Below the pieces are notes generated by a model. That model had not been told where the DNA came from. It was given only the letters and a program-made list of their open reading frames with translations, and did not search any database. Of a stretch of DNA of 47,825 bases, positions 44,516 to 47,825 are shown one piece after another. Each line of letters begins with the position of its first letter. The first letter of the stretch is position 1. The position numbers were made by a program, and so were the translations under genes. Origin of the DNA: DASZCR01 sp964246705 (GTDB taxonomy: Bacteria > Acidobacteriota > Blastocatellia > Pyrinomonadales > Pyrinomonadaceae). The stretch is taken from contig CAXTRQ010000025.1 of assembly GCA_964246705.1 (NCBI GenBank), positions 1 through 47,825 of the forward strand, read 5' to 3'.

Positions 44516-45580
44516 ATGGTTTCAAGTTATGCAGACATGCCGACAGAAACTCCTGAGCCGCGTCTCGGCGGCCACATGCCGCTGCTCGATCACCTCGACG
44601 AACTGCGCCGCCGCATCATTCGCTCTGCCGTCTTCATCTTCCTCGCGCTCATCGCTTGCTGGTTCGTCTCAAATTCAATTTATAACTTCCTCGCGCACCC
44701 CGTCCGGCAGGCGCTCGCTGACGCACAGCAACGACAGCTTCCTGTAGACGGGCGCACCGGGCGAGAAACCATCCTCCCGCTCAGCTTCGTCAAAGAGGGA
44801 GATGCGGGACGTTATGTTTTTACGCAGGCGACGAAGGTCGGCGCGTGCGTGATTCCGATGGGCGCAACGGTGCAGGCCGTGATGGGGCGAGATGAAAAAG
44901 GCGTCGTCGGTCTGTTCACAGATGAACCGCTCTATGCCGGGGCGTTGATGATTCCGAAAGGCATCCGTCTGCCCTTCGATATTAACGCGCCGCCGGACTC
45001 GCAGTCAGGCTTCGACGATAAACTCATCGTGACGACGGCGATGGAACCTTTCTCGCTCTACCTCAAGGTCGCGCTCTACGCCGCGATCTGTCTGTCTGTT
45101 CCTTTTCTACTGTGGCAAATTTGGGGCTTCATGTCGCCCGCGCTCTACCCGCACGAGCGCGGCTACGCGATGCCGTTCATCGGTCTCTCGACCATCTCGT
45201 TCGTCATCGGCGCTGCCTTCGCTTACTACATAATTTTTCCACCGGCTGCCGCTTACTTACTCGGACTCGGACAGGACTTTCGTCTATTGTTGAAGGCGGA
45301 CGATTATTTCGACTTCATCATTCTCGTGATGCTGGCGATGGGGCTGGTCTTTCAGATGCCCGCGATAACTTACGTGCTGGCGCGCATCGGTCTCGTCACC
45401 GCCGGATTCCTGCTGCGCTCGTGGCGCATCTCCTTGATTGTGATTCTCGCGGCGGCGGCGATACTGTCGCCGACCAACGACATTCCGAACATGATGCTTT
45501 TCGCCGCGCCGATGATTGTTCTCTATATCATCTCGATATTCGTGGCGTGGGTCTTCGGCAGGGAACGCACGACAGGATGA
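44516..45580 (+). CDS. tatC: TatC, enlarged by a periplasmic insertion
   Basis: The protein has 354 residues against the usual 240-260. It begins with the TatC N-terminal motif MPLLDHLDELRRRII and has six helices, the second following EPFSLYLKVALYAAI. LLWQIWGFMSPALYPHERGY and LSPTNDIPNMMLFAAPM are also family landmarks. The first periplasmic loop (about 62-174) is about 90 residues longer than usual and includes VIPMGATVQAVMGR and LMIPKGIRLPFD. The ATG follows GGGGTGAAGC. TatC recognises the twin-arginine signal, and the multicopper oxidase encoded 3 kb upstream is a likely substrate. The insertion is discussed separately. Confidence 0.93.
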   Translation: MVSSYADMPTETPEPRLGGHMPLLDHLDELRRRIIRSAVFIFLALIACWFVSNSIYNFLAHPVRQALADAQQRQLPVDGRTGRETILPLSFVKEGDAGRYVFTQATKVGACVIPMGATVQAVMGRDEKGVVGLFTDEPLYAGALMIPKGIRLPFDINAPPDSQSGFDDKLIVTTAMEPFSLYLKVALYAAICLSVPFLLWQIWGFMSPALYPHERGYAMPFIGLSTISFVIGAAFAYYIIFPPAAAYLLGLGQDFRLLLKADDYFDFIILVMLAMGLVFQMPAITYVLARIGLVTAGFLLRSWRISLIVILAAAAILSPTNDIPNMMLFAAPMIVLYIISIFVAWVFGRERTTG

Positions 45581-45676
45581 TAGCGTCGTCTCCTCTTTCT
45601 GTGGAGACGGATTCAGAGGGCGAAGTGGGCATCCCAATTTTTTTACCGGCGGGCTGGATGGCCTGTAAACATTTTC

Positions 45677-45704
45677 TTGACACTACTCGAAATAGGAATA
45701 GAAT
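45677..45704 (+). promoter_or_regulatory. Sigma-70-type promoter, no gene immediately downstream
   Basis: TTGACA (45677-45682) and TAGAAT (45699-45704) are spaced by 16 bases. The next gene start is at 45964, so the leader would be about 250 bases and include the hairpin at 45765-45794. Confidence 0.65.
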
Positions 45705-45710
45705 GCCCCG

Positions 45711-45806
45711 CAATTGCGTGAGCGACTTTTGGAGACGCAAATCTTCGAGGGTCATTGATGCAATGGCGCCGACGGAAGCGAGGCTGTCGGCGCCTTAGCT
45801 ATTTCT
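45711..45806 (+). ncRNA. Candidate small RNA or long structured leader
   Basis: From the promoter start to the hairpin GGCGCCGAC (45765-45773)/GTCGGCGCC (45786-45794) is about 85 bases. The stem is a perfect 9 bp with a 12-base loop, followed by TTAGCTATTTCT, a poor but T-rich tail. It could be a small RNA, or an attenuator in the leader of the gene at 45964. No known family was recognised. Confidence 0.35.
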
Positions 45807-45963
45807 CAGCTCTTGCCTCACAACCCGAAAGAAACTCTGGCGCGGAAGCTTAGAAGCCTTACTTCACGCGTCCCAAACGCAACAACTTCGCATCGAGCCA
45901 AGCGGCCTCTCCACCGTTCGTTGCGATACACCTTAAACCTCAGCCTCAAAGGAAAATAAAGAG

Positions 45964-46173
45964 ATGTCTAACAATAATCCACCAATCGTGGTTACGGGCG
46001 GTTCCGTGTCCATAGACTTCGACGAAGGCATCTACAAAGGAAGTGACGGCACTTACTCGAACCCGGATAAGGTCATCAGCCGCGTCGAAGTTGTAGACGG
46101 CAGAGGAAGCACGATCTTTTCTCAGGACATACCTGATGGCAAAGTCACAGTTACAATCCGCACTGTCCCGTAA
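45964..46173 (+). CDS. Small protein of unknown function (69 residues)
   Basis: The protein starts MSNNNPPIVVTGGSVSID, with AAAGGAAAATAAAGAG upstream of the ATG. It has no signal peptide or membrane helix. The composition is strand-rich and acidic in the middle (DFDEGIYKGSDGTYSNPDKV), with ISRVEVVDGRGSTIF and KVTVTIRTVP towards the end; it could be a compact beta-fold. I do not recognise a family. A strong promoter and hairpin lie upstream and a very strong terminator ends the unit, so it is probably expressed as a single gene. Confidence 0.65.
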   Translation: MSNNNPPIVVTGGSVSIDFDEGIYKGSDGTYSNPDKVISRVEVVDGRGSTIFSQDIPDGKVTVTIRTVP

Positions 46174-46211
46174 AGTGTTTCCGGACGGCCTGTGAATTTA
46201 GAACAGAATGC

Positions 46212-46247
46212 CCGGCGGCTTGCATCAACTCTCGCGAAAGCCGCCGG
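46212..46247 (+). terminator. First hairpin after the 69-residue gene
   Basis: CCGGCGGCTT (46212-46221) and AAGCCGCCGG (46238-46247) form a perfect 10-bp stem with a 16-base loop, 39 bases after the stop. No T-run follows directly. It probably helps termination together with the next hairpin. Confidence 0.5.
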
Positions 46248-46255
46248 ACATCCAA

Positions 46256-46309
46256 AGAAAAACCGGGCGTCGCCTTGAAGACATCAAGACGGCGACGCCC
46301 GGTTTTTCT
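46256..46309. terminator. Very strong bidirectional intrinsic terminator
   Basis: A perfect 19-bp stem is formed by 46256-46274 and 46291-46309, with A5 and T5 tracts at the edges (AAAAACCGGGCGTCGCC and GGCGACGCCCGGTTTTT). The 16-base loop itself contains TTGA and TCAA. It ends the unit of the 69-residue gene and can also stop transcription from the other side. Confidence 0.9.
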
Positions 46310-46835
46310 ATTTCCATTTGAAACGACACTTGCCTTTCCGAGCCGAACAGCTTTCAGCTTCTAATACTCGCCGAAATAATGTGATCACGCTTCGGATTGT
46401 TTGTGCGGCAGGTAAAATTTTCCGCCGCACCGCATTTCTTACCTACCCTTGCTCGATTCTTTACAGACGAATATCAACAAAGTCGGGGAGAAGTAAACGG
46501 CACTGGAATTGCACTGTTGTAAAGACACACCTCGAAGTGACTTGCTTACTGGTGCACAGACGGGTCGGCTCAAATGGTTCATGCTCCGACTTTTTTTGGA
46601 GAGCACTGCTGCCGCTCCTGCTCCGTTAAGCCTTCGCCGAGGTGAATCCATCATCCTCAGCGATAGCGATGCTCTGCCGCCTTTAGAGGTTGCGAGAACT
46701 CCTGTCTGCTTGGCGTAAAAGACTTAAGCTACCTCAACCATGCGCGCACGGCTTACGTCTCTCAAATTTACTTTAACAGCGGCTCACCTCTTCTGCGCGC
46801 CGCTGCCTTCACTATACACAAAGGAGCATTATCTG
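46310..46835. other. Intergenic stretch, no gene recognised
   Basis: Open frames of about 60-100 codons exist but lack ribosome sites and protein-like composition. The promoter of the PD40 gene should lie here; no clear consensus was found. Confidence 0.4.
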
Positions 46836-47810
46836 ATGTTTGACAAGCCCGTAATTTGTCGCTCGATCACTATCTTCCTGACCATCTTTCTCGGTTTCTC
46901 GAATTTGGTCATGCCTGTCGCCGCGACGCCCATCCTTCAGCCCTCGAACGACGACTTCGCTGACGCACAACAAATCAGCGGCTCGACGGGCAGCGTGACC
47001 GGCACAAACTACGAGGCCACGAAAGAAACGAGCGAGCCTGACCACGCGGGCAACATGGGCGGCGCGTCCCTCTGGTATTACTGGCAAGCGCCTGCCAGCG
47101 GTTACGTCGAGTTCACGACCGAGGATAGTCTTCCGGACACGTTGCTCGGCGTCTATACGGGGCAAAGCGTTGGCGCGCTCACGGAAATCGCTTCTAACGA
47201 CGACGCAAACCCCGGCACACATGCCAGCCACGTGGTCTTCAACGCCGTCGCCAACACCGTCTATTACATCGCGTTGGACGGCTACAATGGCAGCGCAGTA
47301 TCCGACACGAACGCGCTCACGCTGAACTGGACGCTCGGCGTCTCCGCGCCCTCCCCTGCGCCGTCGCCGTCGCCTGTGCCCGCGAATAAGATTGTGTTCG
47401 ACAAAGTTTTGAACGACGACAGCGCAGACATTTTCGTGATGAACGCAGATGGTACGAACCAGACCAACCTGACCAACTCTTCGGACACTTACGACTATAC
47501 CCCGACGTGGTCGCCCGACGGCACGAAACTGGCCTTCATCAGCGAGCCGCTCGAATACTACGACTCGGAGATTTTCGTGATGGATGCCGACGGTAGCAAC
47601 CTCTTCGCGCTGACGGATGACGAAGGCCAAGCATACAAAGCCACTTGGTCGCCTGACGGTTCCAAAATCGCATATCTCAGGAATGTGAACGGCGACGTTG
47701 ATATCTACGTCGTCAACGCGGACGGCACGAACCCGACCCGGCTGACCCCCACCTCGGCTATTTATGATAAGCCTGTATGGTCGCCCGACGGCACGCAGGT
47801 CAATATCTAG
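46836..47810 (+). CDS. PD40/TolB-like beta-propeller protein with PPC-like domain, N-terminal part; broken at 47808
   Basis: The protein is 324 residues from the ATG at 46836, with AAGGAG nine bases upstream; an in-frame start at 46740 was rejected. A signal peptide spans about 1-29. Residues about 35-165 form a PPC-type (pre-peptidase C-terminal) domain (DFADAQQISG, ASLWYYWQAP, VYYIALDGYNGS). A Pro/Ser linker (SPAPSPSPVP) follows, then three complete PD40 blades and the start of a fourth (WSPDGTQVNI) ending in TAG at 47808. Stopping mid-blade is unusual. Read one base later, AGG at 47809 opens RLTRS, which fits the next part of a blade, so a frameshift or collapsed repeat is likely. The rest may be the partial gene at 2-601. 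Confidence 0.8.
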   Translation: MFDKPVICRSITIFLTIFLGFSNLVMPVAATPILQPSNDDFADAQQISGSTGSVTGTNYEATKETSEPDHAGNMGGASLWYYWQAPASGYVEFTTEDSLPDTLLGVYTGQSVGALTEIASNDDANPGTHASHVVFNAVANTVYYIALDGYNGSAVSDTNALTLNWTLGVSAPSPAPSPSPVPANKIVFDKVLNDDSADIFVMNADGTNQTNLTNSSDTYDYTPTWSPDGTKLAFISEPLEYYDSEIFVMDADGSNLFALTDDEGQAYKATWSPDGSKIAYLRNVNGDVDIYVVNADGTNPTRLTPTSAIYDKPVWSPDGTQVNI

Positions 47811-47825
47811 GCTTACAAGATCACA

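Noticed and set aside
46812..47630. A 272-codon minus-strand frame over the PD40 gene
   Set aside because: It is antisense to a protein with a clear signal peptide and PD40 blades, and has a Val/Arg-rich shadow composition without a ribosome site.

Overview
The window looks like a draft contig from an Acidobacteriota genome, most likely class Blastocatellia. The basis is family content: two ADOP-type MacB-like permeases (one behind a PadR regulator), an acidobacterial-type VWFA protein with an intact MIDAS, long secreted beta-propeller/Ig-like/FG-GAP proteins, and moderately GC-rich DNA with clear AGGAG ribosome sites. No rRNA, tRNA, ribosomal protein, CRISPR array or transposase was seen. 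Two runs of ten Ns (17408-17417, 20325-20334) are scaffold gaps, and both fall in copies of a dispersed hairpin repeat.

Layout. 1-601: C-terminal part of a PD40 (TolB-like) propeller protein. 612-5025 (minus): a c-di-AMP (ydaO-type) riboswitch with terminator, then a KimA-type potassium transporter, a short KdpD-like histidine kinase and a KdpE-like regulator, apparently one operon. 5354-9691: VWFA protein, a tiny Cys-rich secreted protein with a clear promoter, a ParB/KorB-like DNA-binding protein, three consecutive intrinsic terminators, and a small secreted protein. 9926-17337: a partner-switching signalling cluster with two membrane SpoIIE-type phosphatases (one with a degenerate metal site), a STAS anti-anti-sigma factor, an RsbW-like kinase and a GAF-SpoIIE phosphatase. 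17502-25580: ADOP permease, FAD monooxygenase, secreted protein, cysteine synthase and a PQQ-type sugar dehydrogenase lipoprotein.

25694-28239 is plasmid-like: a HTH protein, ParA and a winged-helix/zinc-ribbon protein are translationally coupled. The third gene carries two clusters of GTAC-rich, iteron-like repeats inside its coding sequence. Next come a candidate small RNA, PadR plus full-length ADOP (28689-31664), and three large secreted proteins (31879-39101, minus). 40025-45580 is a copper/Tat cluster: a Tat-exported multicopper oxidase, a SCO copper chaperone, a propeller protein, and TatA, TatB and an enlarged TatC. The end holds a second candidate small RNA, an orphan 69-residue protein, a 19-bp-stem terminator and the N-terminal part of a PD40 protein.

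Two observations stand out. First, the repeats inside the ParA-linked gene could be a partition or replication site hidden in coding DNA. Second, the last 17 bases of the window read straight into its first bases as a well-spaced PD40 repeat, so the window may be a linearised circular replicon of about 47.8 kb with the split PD40 gene spanning the junction, apart from a frame break at 47808. Together these suggest a plasmid or chromid, but a chromosomal contig broken at a repeat is not excluded.
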